DNA from: Omphalotus guepiniiformis
Taxonomy: Eukaryota; Basidiomycota; Agaricomycetes; Agaricales; Omphalotaceae
DNA: 64,000 bases
Reading direction: 5' to 3'
Assembly (NCBI GenBank): GCA_028554645.1
Contig: JAQOOI010000064.1
Coordinates: 1,550,001-1,614,000, forward strand
How positions within the stretch are numbered: position 1 is the first letter of the stretch; the number at the start of each line of letters is the position of its first letter. The notes beneath the pieces are model-generated. The model had not been told where the DNA came from and did no database searches. It worked only from the letters and a program-made list of their open reading frames with translations. Shown in pieces: positions 1-11,263 of this stretch. The position numbers and the translations under genes were made by a program.

Positions 1-4
1 AGGA

Positions 5-1035
5 ATGCAGATTCCTATTCCGGCAGCTAAAGAGTTGCAAAATGAAAAACTACCTAAAGTCTCTAAGCAGGCTCCCATCTTCGATAAGAAATATCCATCT
101 GGACTGGTTGCATGGTTGGCAGAGCTGGAAAGCATTTTTGTGTCAACCGGAACTAAAACAGATGCGGCTAAAGTAATGTTGGCTCTCAGATATATGGAGT
201 TCCATACTTATGAAGAGTTTCAACAGCTTCAAGCTGTTAAAGATTTAGATTGGGATGCTTTCAAAGAGGCATTAATGAAAAATTTCCCTGAATCTGCAAA
301 TAGAGGACTGGGATCTAGACAAAGATTGTATGCTATCATTGATGCATACAAACTCATAGTGCTTGGTGCTATTCAGAAACTGATGGCATTCAAGAGAGAA
401 TGAATTTGAGTATGAAAAACTGTCTTCTGGTGCTACACCTGTAGTATCAAACTCAGAAGCTGTAGCTGGTTTCTTGAGTGCACTAGATAAACCCTTCAGA
501 AGGAAACTTCTGGACCACTTGGAAAACAAAGTGATCAATAGCCACTTACAAGTTTAGAGAGAAGATAACTCTGAAAGATGTAATGTCTGAGGCTGAAAAA
601 CTCTGTTCTGTAAAAAGAGCAGGGGGATACAACTTTGGTTTATTCTTGAATGGTCCAAATCTGGCTGAAGGATACTCTAGGATACTCCCAACAACTGAGC
701 AGAGTGCTACAAGGAAGTTATATGATCCTTACCAAGTAGCATCTACTATAAAGTCAGAACCAGATCAGTGGGCAATGAATTTGTCTGTAACAGTGGATAG
801 TCACCAGAACCAGTTTAACAAGCCCAGGAGACGAATCTGGCAGCTCTTGCAAAGCTATCTGAGACAGTTGCTAACTTGGCAAAAATGACCCAAGCAACTT
901 CTAGCTCAGTTAGGATGAACATGAATGCTCCAAATTCCCAATCTGGACCTGGAATGAACTCCAATGGACACAATAGTGTACAAAGATTGTCCCAGATGTT
1001 AGAAGTTCACAACCCCTACAAAGGTCCATCTCCAA
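5..1035 (+). pseudogene. Ty3-type gag fragment, frameshifted
   Basis: The first reading frame (5-403) contains KLPKVSKQAPIFD and ALMKNFPES. These match the outer element's gag around 28.8-29.1 kb (KLPKKSKMAPIFD, ALKQNFPES), so this is the N-terminal half of a related gag. The reading then shifts frame near 340-400 (FEYEKLSSGATPVVSN is recoverable, like the outer FEYKKAAKPPAVISN) and again near 560. A last piece at 583-888 corresponds to the region before the zinc knuckle. No zinc knuckle is visible and the similarity fades by about 1035. It is a dead remnant, possibly from the same family as the third Ty3 element at 56.8-64 kb. It may continue left of the window. Confidence 0.7.
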
Positions 1036-1632
1036 GTATTTGATGGTGCAATTTCCTGCTGCCATGCCATTCCTGTTTTTCCTGAAGTCTTCTAGGAATG
1101 TGCCACATTCTACCTGTGTTCATATTCAGGGAAAGTGTGCGTCACCTTTTTACATGTTCTCCATGTACACATCTAAAACCAGCTCTCTACGCTAGGCTAA
1201 GTACACATATCGTTCAATTGCAGGATGTGTAAAGCACATCACCAGCAATGCCGCAACACACGAACCCTTTCTGGAACTATTACGTCCGCCTTCCACAATC
1301 TCCGTCGATAGCGAGGCAATGAAGGAGCATAAACACCACAAAAGCCAATTCTCACTCAGGAAAAAGAGTTCCAAACCATCGTACAGCATTCTGTGTCGCG
1401 GTCTGTCGAATGTACTCGGGGCTCTTCTTTCTTTTCTGTTTTTCTTTTTGTTTTGTCAGGAGAAATTCGGCTTCGATATTAGCAGGGGTCCCTAAGGGTG
1501 TATAGCTATGAGTAGTCTACCGGTTATCTGTATTGATATCCTACTAGCCCTTGATTTCACAATACATTCCTGTTCTGTTCAAGTGATAGAGTATGAGGTT
1601 TTTCGGGCCTGTTTCTTCTCAGGGAATAGAGC
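1036..1632. other. Unassigned spacer downstream of the MULE transposase
   Basis: No coding region, RNA gene or repeat could be recognised here. The stretch lies downstream of the minus-strand MULE transposase end, so it could hold one end of that transposon. A short match (AGGTGTATAG-like) exists between 1498-1508 and the reverse complement near 34440-34455, but it is too short to call a terminal repeat. Confidence 0.3.
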
Positions 1633-2048
1633 TCAAAGTCGTTTCTGGGAAGGGGGTTTCAAAACGGAGGACAAAGAACCGGCAAGTTCGGTGTTCAGCA
1701 AAGACAAGAGTGTGTGTTTAGAAGTAGCAGGACGGGTTTGGGAGACGGGAGGTTGCATTGTGGTTTGAAGTTTAAGCTCGGAAAGACGAGAGGTAATACC
1801 CCAGAGCACCAAATTGAGCTCTTCAATGGTAGTGCTTCCCGGTTCAAACGAAACCTTTAAATCAGCCAATAAATTATCCAGTCCATAAAGGCGAGGAAGT
1901 AATTGGGCTGTGTTGTGAAGGATTCGACCTTGAATTTGGCTTTGAACTGCACTCCATTGCCCCTCGTTACTGATGCTAGGCGCCTCCTCTAGCTCCCCTT
2001 CTGAAGAGAAGGTATCTTCCTCCTCCACTACCGCATCATCCTCAGCGC
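1633..2048 (-). pseudogene. MULE transposase, C-terminal fragment (split from 31143-34234)
   Basis: The minus-strand frame runs from 2048 to a stop at 1633. It has an acidic stretch (EDDAVVEEEDTF) followed by a helical tail (RLYGLDNLLADLKVSF). Its upstream end is cut by the outer LTR at a GCGC target duplication (2045-2048). On the far side of the 29-kb insertion, at 31143, the same strand ends with QDCTTLG. Removing the insertion and one GCGC copy joins the two parts in the same frame. The tail is therefore the C-terminus of the MULE transposase and not a separate gene. What the acidic region and tail do is not known to me. Confidence 0.75.
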
Positions 2049-3427
2049 TGATGAGAATGAAACGGGGCAATGAACTGCTAAAGGGCTAATGAACAAAAAC
2101 CCAAAAACAACCAAAACAACCAAGTCACTCGAAAGGTGCGAGTCTGAGGGGGCGTTGTCGAAGGTTCTGCACGACCAAACTTATGGCTTCTTTATTAGAA
2201 CTTTATATCTTTATCACAAGGACTTTATAGTTGAGCTTTTAAAATGCACTAAGGCAAAAAGTAGCACAAGACGGTTTTGAACAAGACAGGTGTTCACTGC
2301 ACAATCACAACCAATTGACCACAAGATCAAACAACCAATTCCAATAACACAACCAGTTCAATTCAACCAACAATGATCTTTATACAATATCGCAATAAAC
2401 ACCGGACTATAAACAGACCAGGGCAACTTTATGTTTTTGGTAGGATTTCCCTTCACAGGCACGATTCACGTTATAAAGACGATCCCCAGTGACCCTGTGA
2501 CTCTATGGTACTCTCCTGGATTTTCTTTCTCCAGGTTACTGCCCTTTTATACATACTGCCAGTCCAAAATTAATAAAAACAGAAATTATAGCTAAACTGT
2601 CCTGTTTTATATATATACCTATATCCGTGTATGTAGGTTGTAAGTATCTGTGTCAAGTATGTCCATTATTACTGGTTATAAATCTATTACATGAGGCAAA
2701 CCTCAAAAAATGCGTTTTAATTCCATTATTTTTATTGTAGGCAATATTCAGCCCCTTTATTTCATTTTCACGGATTTCCTTGACATTTCTCGGGCATCCG
2801 GGTTCCATAGGATTAATCACCTGATAGAAATTATACCCCTCAAAGTATCACATTGTTTCGTCCAAGGAACTCCTTCAATTCAGTAGTATTCCGAGAAATT
2901 TTACTGATCGAGTTTTTACACCTCCTAACTGGTTTCTTGTCAAGCCATTTTCACCGGACAATTAATCGAAGCAAATTTCCTCGATCAACTTTTGTTCCTG
3001 GCGATTAATTAAGGAGTAAATACCCCAAAACTATTCTAGATCCATTATTTCAACTCTATTTCGCGTTCCATCCATTTTTAGTTTCCGCCGGGTTTTTATT
3101 CTTTATTGACCGGAGGAAGATGTTCTCCTAATAATTATATGATGCAATTGACGTTGTGATGTCAGAGTTGTCGTTACGAGATTGGGTGAGTCTGATTCAA
3201 CAGTGGATGGCTATTGAACAATTCTCTACATCACAACTGTACTGACTAGCCTAGAACCTTGATACACATGTTGCACCGTAGGTAATAGAACATGCTTTAT
3301 TACTCAAATCACAACACATTTTGATTGACAAGGCGGGCACCTTTCAACCCTCTATATCCCTCACTGCAAATGCCTAAAATGATTAATCACCTGGCTTTTA
3401 ATGCAGGTGCCGAAAATCGGCGCATCA
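2049..3427 (-). repeat. Outer element 3' LTR (1379 bp)
   Basis: Nearly identical to 29764-31142 in the same orientation, and matched in reverse by the solo LTR at 38088-39464. Termini are TGATGAG...CGCATCA. It is followed on the inner side (3428 onward) by TCTCCCCC, which read on the element's strand is the polypurine tract GGGGGAGA. This marks it as the 3' LTR. A 63-codon reading frame inside it (2089-2280) recurs in the other copy only because the LTRs are alike. Confidence 0.95.
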
Positions 3428-3992
3428 TCTCCCCCAAACTAAAATCTTGACCGTCCCCAGTCAATTCTTCAGCCAATCTACTGACTTTATTTTATAGCAC
3501 AGCAGTTGTTAAGAGTTCAATAAAATTTTCCTTCAACATTATTCATCCGGTCAATATTCCATTATTCAAACACCGGATCGAAAGCCGCTATGGCACGATC
3601 ACGTGACTTTTTGCCGAACTGCCGGAACTGAATACAAACAGCTTTGGCCTCACAAACTCAGAAGTGTGTTTTCCTAACTCGTTCATTTGAAAGATTTTCT
3701 GGAATATCGGCCCTCAACACGAGCTATTTCCCATCATAGGTGAGTCATTATTACCTTATACGTTGTCATGTCTTTTATTCACATCTTTTTGCTTTTCACG
3801 CCCGTCACTTCATTATATATGGGCTCAACTTCGCTTTTTCTTTCTTCCTATGATTCCTCTCCCTCCGACTCTCAAAATTTACAGAGCGAGCCGGAACTTC
3901 GTTCTTTCTCTTCTGACTTGCATTCTACTTCTTTTAATCATTCTATTCTTCTTCTGTGTTGGCTACATTCTCTTCCTTCTTCGTTTGCTCCA
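3428..3992 (+). promoter_or_regulatory. Polypurine tract of the outer element and promoter of antisense gene A
   Basis: TCTCCCCC at 3428 is the polypurine tract of the minus-strand element. The next bases, ACTAAAAT and GACCGTCCCCAGTC, match the equivalent place in the inner element (minus strand of 20041-20074). TATATAT at 3814-3820 is a plausible TATA box about 175 bp before the chosen ATG of gene A. An open frame extends upstream of that ATG to 3768, but it starts upstream of the TATA box, so I do not count it as coding. Confidence 0.6.
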
Positions 3993-5900
3993 ATGGCGCC
4001 CAAACCACCAACAGACGATAAACGCGGTAGCAAAAAGACGGCCCCAACCATTGAAGTAACAAGCTCTCGAAAACGCGTCGCTAAATCGAAGAATCCCGTT
4101 CCTTCTTTCGAGCCAGTCTCTCTTCCCCTTGTTCGACACCATATGTTACAAAAGTCGTTAACAAAAATTCAGGCCCAACTCTCCGAGATTTATATCGCCA
4201 ACTTCGAATCTCCGGACTACGAGAACGATTATCCCAGTGCCCGTGTCCTGGAGGCTCTAACATACACATACCTCGACTGGGTAAGACATTTTCTTTATTT
4301 TCTTTGTTCCTTGTATTAATATTTTTATTTCTACCTTCTAGTCTCATTTCTTCGACGACTGGGCTAACGAGACAGATCTACCTTATTACGCCTGTTGCTT
4401 CTGGTGGTCTATTTCTCGCCTTGCTTGGTTACTTCGCGACAAGGAGTGTAAGGAGTACAAAGACTTCGAACCTCTCGTCATCCCAAAAGCGACTACGAAA
4501 CGACTTCGCCAGCTGAAACTTTCGGTAACTCCCTTATTATACTTTCTTTTTCTTTACTAATTCTCTTTATAGCCTTTTCCCCTTTCTCGACAATTACCGG
4601 ACGTGGATTCGTACGACTTCAAGAACGAAGCCTCTTTCCAATTCGATTCCTTGCCTGAGTTTTCCGCTCCTCTCGATACCGAAATGTCTTCAGTTGCGCC
4701 TCCTGTGAAGGTTCTTACTGGAAATCCACTGGTCGAGGATGAATACTTGCCTTCTTCTACCGACTCCGACGATTCCGAGCAGCTAGACGAGCTTGCTTCC
4801 CCTCCTAAAAAGAAGGCGAAACATGACCCTTCTCCTTCTACTTCCAAGATTGTCACGCGTTCTGCAACTAGGAAACCCGAGTCGGTTGCTCCTGCTCGCG
4901 GTCGTGGTAGACCTAAGAAGATTAAACCCGAGGTTCGTATTCTTTACTGCTCTAATTTCCTTTTTATTTATTTCATCTTTGTCTAGGCTACGGAAGCAAG
5001 TGCCGGTGAGGACGATGAAGTTGTCGACACTGTTACCGCCAATCCGTTCGAGATTACTTACGCCACCAACGCAGTAAGTATCGTTTCTTTCATCTTTCTT
5101 CCTTTTATTAACCTTTTTAAAACAGCCTACTGGAAGCCGGAAATCACTCACACGAGATTCACGTTTCGCGTCTGCCGCTGCCACTATCCCTTTCCAATTC
5201 GTCGATCCTACCGGCTTGTGGCATAAATTCAAGGATCTCGTCTCGGTCAATCGGTCTCTCCAGGGTTACAGTCTCAACCCGATTTGCGCTGGCTGTTTAA
5301 CCGGCAATTTGAGTCAACCGTGCGTATGGCGCGGAGAGGATAATAAGTGCAGCGTCTGCGAGAAGTGGAAACGCCCATGTTTGTTCCAGTATTCCCTTGA
5401 CAGCATGGCGAAGGTTCGGGACCTAGCATACCAAGAAGGGCGTCAACACCCTGCAGGTAAGTCTTCATCCTTTTTCCCCTCATTTATATCCTTCTAATGA
5501 CTTTCTAGTTATCAATTCACATGTTTCCAATCTTCTACAGCTTCATACCGAGTTCGATAGCCTGGTTCGACAGTCTAATCAAGCACGCGAGTCTGCCAAA
5601 CGGCTTAGTTTGTTGATCCACACCGAGCAGCAGCGTCTTCGCGATGCTTGCATCGATGCTCGTAGCGTCCTTCGTTCTCTCGAACCTGACGCCGACTTCC
5701 TTGCAAACAAGACTCAGATGGAGCTATTGGCTGCCGCGCTTGGTTGGAAGGTTGACGACTTCCGTCTTCGCAGCGCCGTCGACGTCAACGACCAAGGAGA
5801 ACCGATTGCAGTGGATCAAGCGTACCTTGATAAGGCCAAAGAAAACGCTAATCAAAATGCAGGCGTTGGGGAATCTGAGGAGGTAAGTCCAGAAGCTTAG
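3993..5900 (+). CDS. Gene A: zinc-cluster / AT-hook protein carried antisense in the outer retrotransposon
   Basis: Not a family I can name. Splicing 3993-4280, 4342-4524, 4573-4932, 4987-5073, 5126-5456 and 5509-5900 (all GT-AG) gives an intact 546-residue protein. Around residues 236-240 is a nuclear-localisation-like PPKKKAKH, then an AT-hook (RGRGRPKK). A zinc cluster follows near residue 330 in the pattern CxxC-x6-PC-x8-CxxC-x4-PC. The C-terminal quarter is helical and charged (HTEQQRLRDACIDARSVL). The last codons may instead be spliced at 5883 (GTAAGT). The gene sits between pol and the 3' LTR, opposite to pol, and precedes gene B on the same strand. Its CpG-containing codons contrast with the AT-rich, CpG-poor gag-pol of the same element. 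The cysteine pattern resembles that of gene A in the inner element. A DNA- or RNA-binding nuclear role is inferred, not shown. Confidence 0.8.
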
Positions 5901-6608
5901 GCACTGGACTTTCTTCCTTCATTCATTATTTCGTGCCCCAGCGTCTTCTTTTGAATTACTTTCTTTACGCTTATCTCGATGGTCTCGTTTCTTTGTAGGT
6001 CGTGCTACGTCGCATCGAACATTTATTTTACACCTTGTCATTACCTTATCGCTGCCTGTACCTAAGTTTAAGCTCTACCCATTGCTTGTAGACACTTAGT
6101 GTACAGGAATATCATTTTTATTGTGCACCTTTTCTTAATTATGAAGGATTTTAAACCTTAAGACTCTAAGAAATCAAAATCGCAGCTGACTTTCTGAAGT
6201 CCGGCTGAAATTCAAAATCGAAGATTGTCACTCAGTGCTTAAATTCCATTTTAAGAAATGACCACAACTTCGTTATTACATTCTTTTAGCTTTATTATCC
6301 TTTTTATTCTTTATGTTTCTTTTAATTTGAAGGACGAATATACACCGGATAATAAATATATTGATAAGATAAATATATTGATAAGTTTTCCGGAACTTGT
6401 CACCCTCTCCCCCAAACTAAAAATTTCAGCGCCCCCGCTGAACATTATACCCCTAAGAGAATTTGAAGACAATTTTTCGACCTCAAATATTTTCAGCCAG
6501 GTACAATACATTTTTCAGCTATAAAAGAACAAATGTAAGGATCATAAATTGCATCGAACCAACATTCATTCGTTCTATAACTCATTATCACAAGCTCTTA
6601 CTTTCTCA
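5901..6608 (+). promoter_or_regulatory. Spacer between genes A and B; promoter of gene B
   Basis: 5901-6400 is AT-rich with no gene seen. At 6406 the block TCTCCCCCAAACTAAAA repeats the sequence found just inside the LTR at 3428. It is also found at 43691, where the following TTCAG(C/T)G(C/T)CCCC matches too. TATAAAA at 6520-6526 lies about 80 bp before the gene B ATG. Arrangement and motif suggest an independent RNA polymerase II promoter. Confidence 0.5.
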
Positions 6609-6957
6609 ATGGCCCCTACTCCCTCTTTCATCAAAGAAGACTGGCTTGCTTTGCTGGAACTTTGTCGCGGCACCTTTGACCGTGCTCGTGCTCGTAACGT
6701 TCCTGATGGAGAGATGTTCCATTTGCTAAGACACTTTGTGACTTCTTGGTACGTTATTTCATTTTTAATAATCGCCTGGCATTTAATAATAGTACGAGTT
6801 TAAGGTTAAACCCCTCGATATGGCTACTACAGCTGCCGACGACGAACTCTTCAAGAAGTTTGAAGACAACGTCACTGCCCTGCAGGCAGTTATGGCGGCT
6901 CGTCCTCAAATGTCGCCTCTTCGTTCTGTAGCCGGACTTCAGAAACACCTTGACCGT
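6609..6957 (+). pseudogene. Gene B, 5' part, interrupted by the inner element
   Basis: The ATG at 6609 opens MAPTPSFIKEDWLALLELCR. A probable intron ends at 6792 and the reading continues as ATTAADDELFKKF to 6957. The first intron's donor is uncertain: GTACGT at 6749 leaves a phase mismatch, whereas GTGACT near 6738 would keep the frame. The inner element then cuts the gene at its CCGT duplication, and the reading resumes in frame at 21316. An in-frame ATG at 6549 is possible but lies close to the TATA box. See the 3' part for the product. Confidence 0.7.
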
Positions 6958-8198
6958 TGATACGACCGCAGGAATACCACTACTATTTTCGGCCTCGCGG
7001 GATTGATCACTCCAGTACCAACCTACTAAGTACACTGTATAGTCCTAAGTTCCGCGGTGTATTACGCACATTCAACCACTAGTATATGTGTACAAAGGTG
7101 TACAAGACTGTAGAACGGCACTAAATGGGTCTTCTCAGTGTAGGTATTACCTAAGTATGCACTCAAGTAAAGCGTTGCGGCACTTGTTCTAAGGTCCGAC
7201 GTGTATAACTTGATGGCCACAATACTGTATAAACCAACGCGTAGGTAACGGAGTACCGCGGCACTACTCAGAAGGCCAGACTTAGAAACCAGGTAGCAGT
7301 AGCTCCGTGCACTAGTCATATCTAATGACCATTGTTGAGCCACAGAAGGGTCTAGACGTACGATGTAACACGAAGTACTTCCGACGACGCGGAAGTAAAA
7401 CACGTAAGAAGACACAGTGTTAGCAAACTACCGCGATACTTTCTAAAAGCGGCAAGATTATAACCCGATATAGGATACCCTGTTACCGCGTACTATACTT
7501 CATCCCTACCTTACGCGGTGCACCATATGCACCATATATCTCATAACTGTCAAGTATCGCGACATTTGTTTGTACTATGTAAATAGAAATACTGTATATA
7601 AGAAATAGAACCTGGGCAAGGAAGGACAGGTTCCCGAGCCCCCCCCATAGAGCTAATAGCATTTGTGTGTGGAAAAGCTTAAGTCCCTCTGAGTGATTAG
7701 AAGTTTTAAAGTTTAACCGTCGCGTTAGTTCATAAGTCAGTGTGCCTAAGTGTTTACAAGCGGGATCGTCTGGTACCGCGGAGCCTGTGTGTGTAGTGTG
7801 AATAAGAGTGGATCGTCTGGTCACTTGTTGAACTCGTCGTCTGGCAGTTCTGAAATACTCCTATACCCAACTCCACTAAAGTGAGAAGTCGTCTGGCATC
7901 TCCCAACAATCGTCTGGTTGTTGTATCGTTTGTAGTCACTGGTCGCGGTGATTTGTTAAAGTTACGCGTTAGTTCGTTTGAGTGATGTGTAGCATAGAGT
8001 TATCTGTGCCGCGTCGGTTTTGACTGTGTCTCCGAGCTCCTCTTACAACAACCTTATTCGCTTCACAGCGTTTGTTAGTCCCCCAAACCCCACGAACTTA
8101 AAAGTCTTTGTGTGTTGTGTGTGTGTTTTGAGTGCTTGATAGATTCATTCGAGTTAGTTAGCACTTCTTCTCATTCATACCCCATACCAAGCACATCA
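6958..8198 (+). repeat. Inner element 5' LTR (1241 bp)
   Basis: Matches 20075-21315 and the solo copy 45862-47102. It contains about 14 CGCG sites. Minus-strand frames of 117 and 113 codons occur in all three copies but are explained by LTR identity, not by coding constraint. Confidence 0.95.
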
Positions 8199-8220
8199 TC
8201 TGGAGCCCACCGCGAGGGGT
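8199..8220 (+). other. Primer-binding site of the inner element
   Basis: Immediately inside the LTR is TC followed by TGGAGCCCACCGCGAGGG. TGG complements the CCA end of a tRNA. The next base implies U at the discriminator position, and the following GCCCACC equals the tRNA's 5' acceptor strand. The same 18-base site is used by the outer element (29745-29762, minus strand). I could not assign the tRNA; it is not the usual initiator-Met type. Confidence 0.75.
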
Positions 8221-10049
8221 TTCTGATTAATAAACTAAGTGAAGTGTTTTAGGTTTCGTACGAGACCGAAGAGTTATAGTCGCGGTTGTCTAACCAACAA
8301 TCAGACAAAACGTCTAGACGAAGTTCACGGCCTTCAACGGTAGAGAATACCAGAGAGTCGTTAGCACGTGCAAAGGCAATCAAAAGAGTTAGTAGCTACA
8401 GGAAGTCACATCCTGAAGTTGTTGCTCAACCCCGAGAATCGATTAACGTAGTTGACGCGGAAGATTCGAGTATTAGATAGTCGCGGAACTTTGACGAAGA
8501 ACTATCTGATTACGGAGAAGGTACTTCAATTCAATTTCCTAGGCCAGACCCACCGTCGCGTCGAAACTCAGTAGTCCCCCCAACTATTGATAGACATTCT
8601 CATTCGGATGAGGAACTATCCGAAGTCCACACACTTCTATTTGATTTACATATTTCACCGAACTCTGCACCTATTTTACCTATAATTCAAGAAAATATCA
8701 TAAAAATGCCGGCTATGGACAAGATTCCGAGGAGAAGAGAACGTGGAGCGCCGGATTTGCGTCGCGATCATGATGTAGACGACGTCAGAGACTATCTGGG
8801 AGAGATTGAGGATATTATCCAAGATTTCAAAATAGAGGAAGAAGCGGATAAGAAATCAGTCGCGTTGCGTTACCTACCTGCAACTATAAGAGAACAATGG
8901 AAGGCGTTGCCTACGTATGAGAAAGAGGAAGGGACGTTTATCGAGTTCCGCGACGAGATTTTGAAGAGTTATGATGGAGGATCGGACGAGGGAACTTTCT
9001 CCTTCGCAAAATTCGAAAGAGCCGCGAAGAAGTACAAGAATATAACGATGGAAGATCTCGAAGATGTATTAAGAATGAGGAATACCCTACGGCCGTTCCT
9101 TAAGCACTACACTGCGACCGCGTTGTATACTAACAGAGAAATTGTCAGAGTCCTCCGCGGAATGTTCAAAGATGAATTTTGGAGATCCATCACGTTGACT
9201 TTGAAGTTACAAAAGCGTGCGAACCCACCTGCAGAAGCTAGACCGAGAGATGATGCCTATACAGCGGAAGAGATTCTGGACGAGGCAGAATTTAACGCGA
9301 GATCTCAGGTTGAGGAAGTAATTAGTCTTGGAAACGTAAGGTCCGCGAAGGAAGATAGAGGAAAGAAAGTAGAAAGAGTGAAGCATGAGCAAACGGAAGG
9401 ATGGGTGGCGGAATTGAAAGATCTAATCATGATCCAAACAAAGAACCTTACCCAGAGAGCCGCGAGAGAAGAAGAAATGATGGGAAAGCTGCTAGAGCAA
9501 TTAAAGTTCGCAGCACCTGGAACAAGTAGCAGTACCAGGCACCCAGAACGTATACCCTATATGGCGCCGCGGGACTATGGGAGAACCGCGTTGAATGACA
9601 ACCGTCCCGACTACTTTCGAGCCGCAACGTGTTGGTTCTGTGGCTTAAACGGACATATGGCAGGGCAATGTATGGTACGCAAGCAGTACGTAGATGATGG
9701 AAAGATCATTTTGAAAGAAGGGATCACTTGTATGCCAGATGGAGAACCAGTAGCACAGAAAGCTCCAAATGGGCCTCCTCAGAAAGACTTTGTGGACTGA
9801 AGACTGTCTGAAAAGAAAGTACAAGCTTCTCAGGTTGAGGTACTACAGATGCAACTAGAGGAGGTCGAGTCGTACAATAAACAGTACACTAGAGTTTGGC
9901 AAGAATATGAAGAGGCGAAGTGTGCTCAAGAAAGGGTGTTAGAATCCAATCTTAGCGCGGCCTATATTCGAGATTCGGCAAGAGATTCGATAAGTAACGC
10001 GGCAGTTGGTAACAATGAGAAAGGAAGGTTCGAGGAGGGTTTTCGGTAA
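8221..10049 (+). pseudogene. Inner element gag (CCHC), with two in-frame stops
   Basis: The frame is open from about 8281 with no ATG before 8706 (MPAMDKIPRRRER). The region before it is low-complexity and charged. It contains a TAG at 8478-8480 and, after the main 364-codon body, a TGA at 9798-9800, beyond which the same frame continues as a charged helix to the TAA at 10047-10049. The body (about residues 140-500) is the capsid-like region, followed by a CCHC zinc knuckle, CWFCGLNGHMAGQC, near 9633-9674. The TGA follows GAC and could be a decayed CGA. Gag forms the particle and packages the RNA. The stops suggest this copy is dead or relies on readthrough. Confidence 0.75.
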
Positions 10050-10057
10050 GTTCGAGG

Positions 10058-11263
10058 ATGGGAAGCCAGGCCCCTACAAAAGAGAAAAATCCTGTTAGGG
10101 CCGCGGCACCTGAGAATGATACTGAAAACAAGGGTAATAAACGACGGTTGTGGAAAGAAAAGGACGCGGAACCTGAAAAGGACGCGAGCCTAGAGAAAGA
10201 GAAGTATAAGGAGTTGGTCAAGAGGGAAAAACGTTTGAGATTCGATGGTGTCGAGATGCCTCCGCTACCTACAGTAGTGAAGAAGAGCCGTGTACCAGAG
10301 ATTCCTTACGCGAACGTACCTGATGTGTCGTATTCGCCAACTGAGCAAGAAAAACAGAAAGCTCAAAAAGAGCGGTTAGAGAACCCGAGGGGGATAATTT
10401 GGAAGATGAGGAATGAGGAGGCCGCAGAGTCTCCCGTTATTCCGTTAACTAAACATCCTGACGCGGAAGAAACCATAGTGGAATCAGAAATTTCACTCAG
10501 AGGAACAATCAAGTCAAGAGTCAAATTGAAGCCTGAAGAGACCGCGGGAGGTTTGAGAGAGATCCTAGCCAAAAACCCCCTACTGCCTTTTAGTGAGGAA
10601 AATGTAGGAGAGGTTCACGTAACAGCAAATACAGTCGCGTTAGCTGACCTTAATGTCACCGCGGAAGTTTTTGTTCTGAAACAGGCGGAAGGAGATCTTC
10701 CAGCAGGAGCGGTTGTGATTAGCGATCCAGTTGAGCAGTACGTGGAAAGCCTGGGAAGCAAAGATAACCCAATTCAGATCTACTTGGCAAGAGATTCAGA
10801 GTCGCTTCGATGCGTGTATCCTTTGGTAAATGGTACCGCGAAGATCGAAAGTCTGCTAGACTCGGGTTCGCAGATTATCTCTACATCGGAGAAAAGAGCC
10901 CGCGAAGCAGGTTTATCGTGGGACCCGGACATAGTAATCTTTATGCAATCGGCTAACAAGGGTGTTGAGAAGTCTTTGGGATTGGCGCGTAATGTACCAT
11001 TCTTACTAGGCGGAATCACCGTGTACTTACAAGTACATGTAATTCGAGATCCCGCGTATGAATTGCTACTGGGACGGCCTTTTGACACGATCACGGAAAG
11101 TTTAGTGGATAATTATGCAGATGGAACGCAGGACCTTGTTATTCAGGACCCTAACACTAAGAAACGAGCTGTTGTACCTACCTATGAACGAGGGAAAGGG
11201 TCTGTACCTATAAGCAAAGACAAGGAACAGACTCAGGGTTTTTCAGCAGCTTCGAGGAATTGA
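10058..11263 (+). CDS. Inner element protease ORF (pol N-terminal part)
   Basis: 401 codons, starting at an ATG 8 nt after the gag stop and in another frame. The N-terminal half is lysine/glutamate-rich and disordered. A retropepsin-like domain lies near residues 255-370, with the active-site motif LLDSGSQI around 10855-10878 and the hydrophobic ELLLGRPFD segment typical of the end of the fold. It overlaps the next ORF by 4 nt. The outer element's equivalent (26370-27761) has the same order and the motif VLDSGSQI. The stop-ATG spacing suggests re-initiation after gag; this is inference. Confidence 0.8.
   Translation: MGSQAPTKEKNPVRAAAPENDTENKGNKRRLWKEKDAEPEKDASLEKEKYKELVKREKRLRFDGVEMPPLPTVVKKSRVPEIPYANVPDVSYSPTEQEKQKAQKERLENPRGIIWKMRNEEAAESPVIPLTKHPDAEETIVESEISLRGTIKSRVKLKPEETAGGLREILAKNPLLPFSEENVGEVHVTANTVALADLNVTAEVFVLKQAEGDLPAGAVVISDPVEQYVESLGSKDNPIQIYLARDSESLRCVYPLVNGTAKIESLLDSGSQIISTSEKRAREAGLSWDPDIVIFMQSANKGVEKSLGLARNVPFLLGGITVYLQVHVIRDPAYELLLGRPFDTITESLVDNYADGTQDLVIQDPNTKKRAVVPTYERGKGSVPISKDKEQTQGFSAASRN
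11236..11242 (+). promoter_or_regulatory. Candidate -1 ribosomal frameshift heptamer (G GGT TTT)
   Basis: In the zero frame of the protease ORF the codons read CAG GGT TTT TCA, giving the X XXY YYZ heptamer G GGT TTT eight codons before the stop. Slipping back one base gives FSSFEELIPDQGE, which runs into the RT ORF and aligns with FSDLYDLIGPQGE in the outer element. Confidence 0.6.

Noticed and set aside
2089..2280. 63-codon frame in the outer LTR copies
   Set aside because: Repeats with the LTR, has no protein features and covers the LTR regulatory part.
3768..3992. In-frame upstream extension of gene A
   Set aside because: It begins upstream of the TATA-like box at 3814, is low in coding character, and the ATG at 3993 has a better context.
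7062..7824. Minus-strand frames of 117 and 113 codons present in all three inner-family LTRs
   Set aside because: They are conserved only because the LTRs are over 99% alike. The protein sequences show no motif, and LTR promoters normally carry no genes there.
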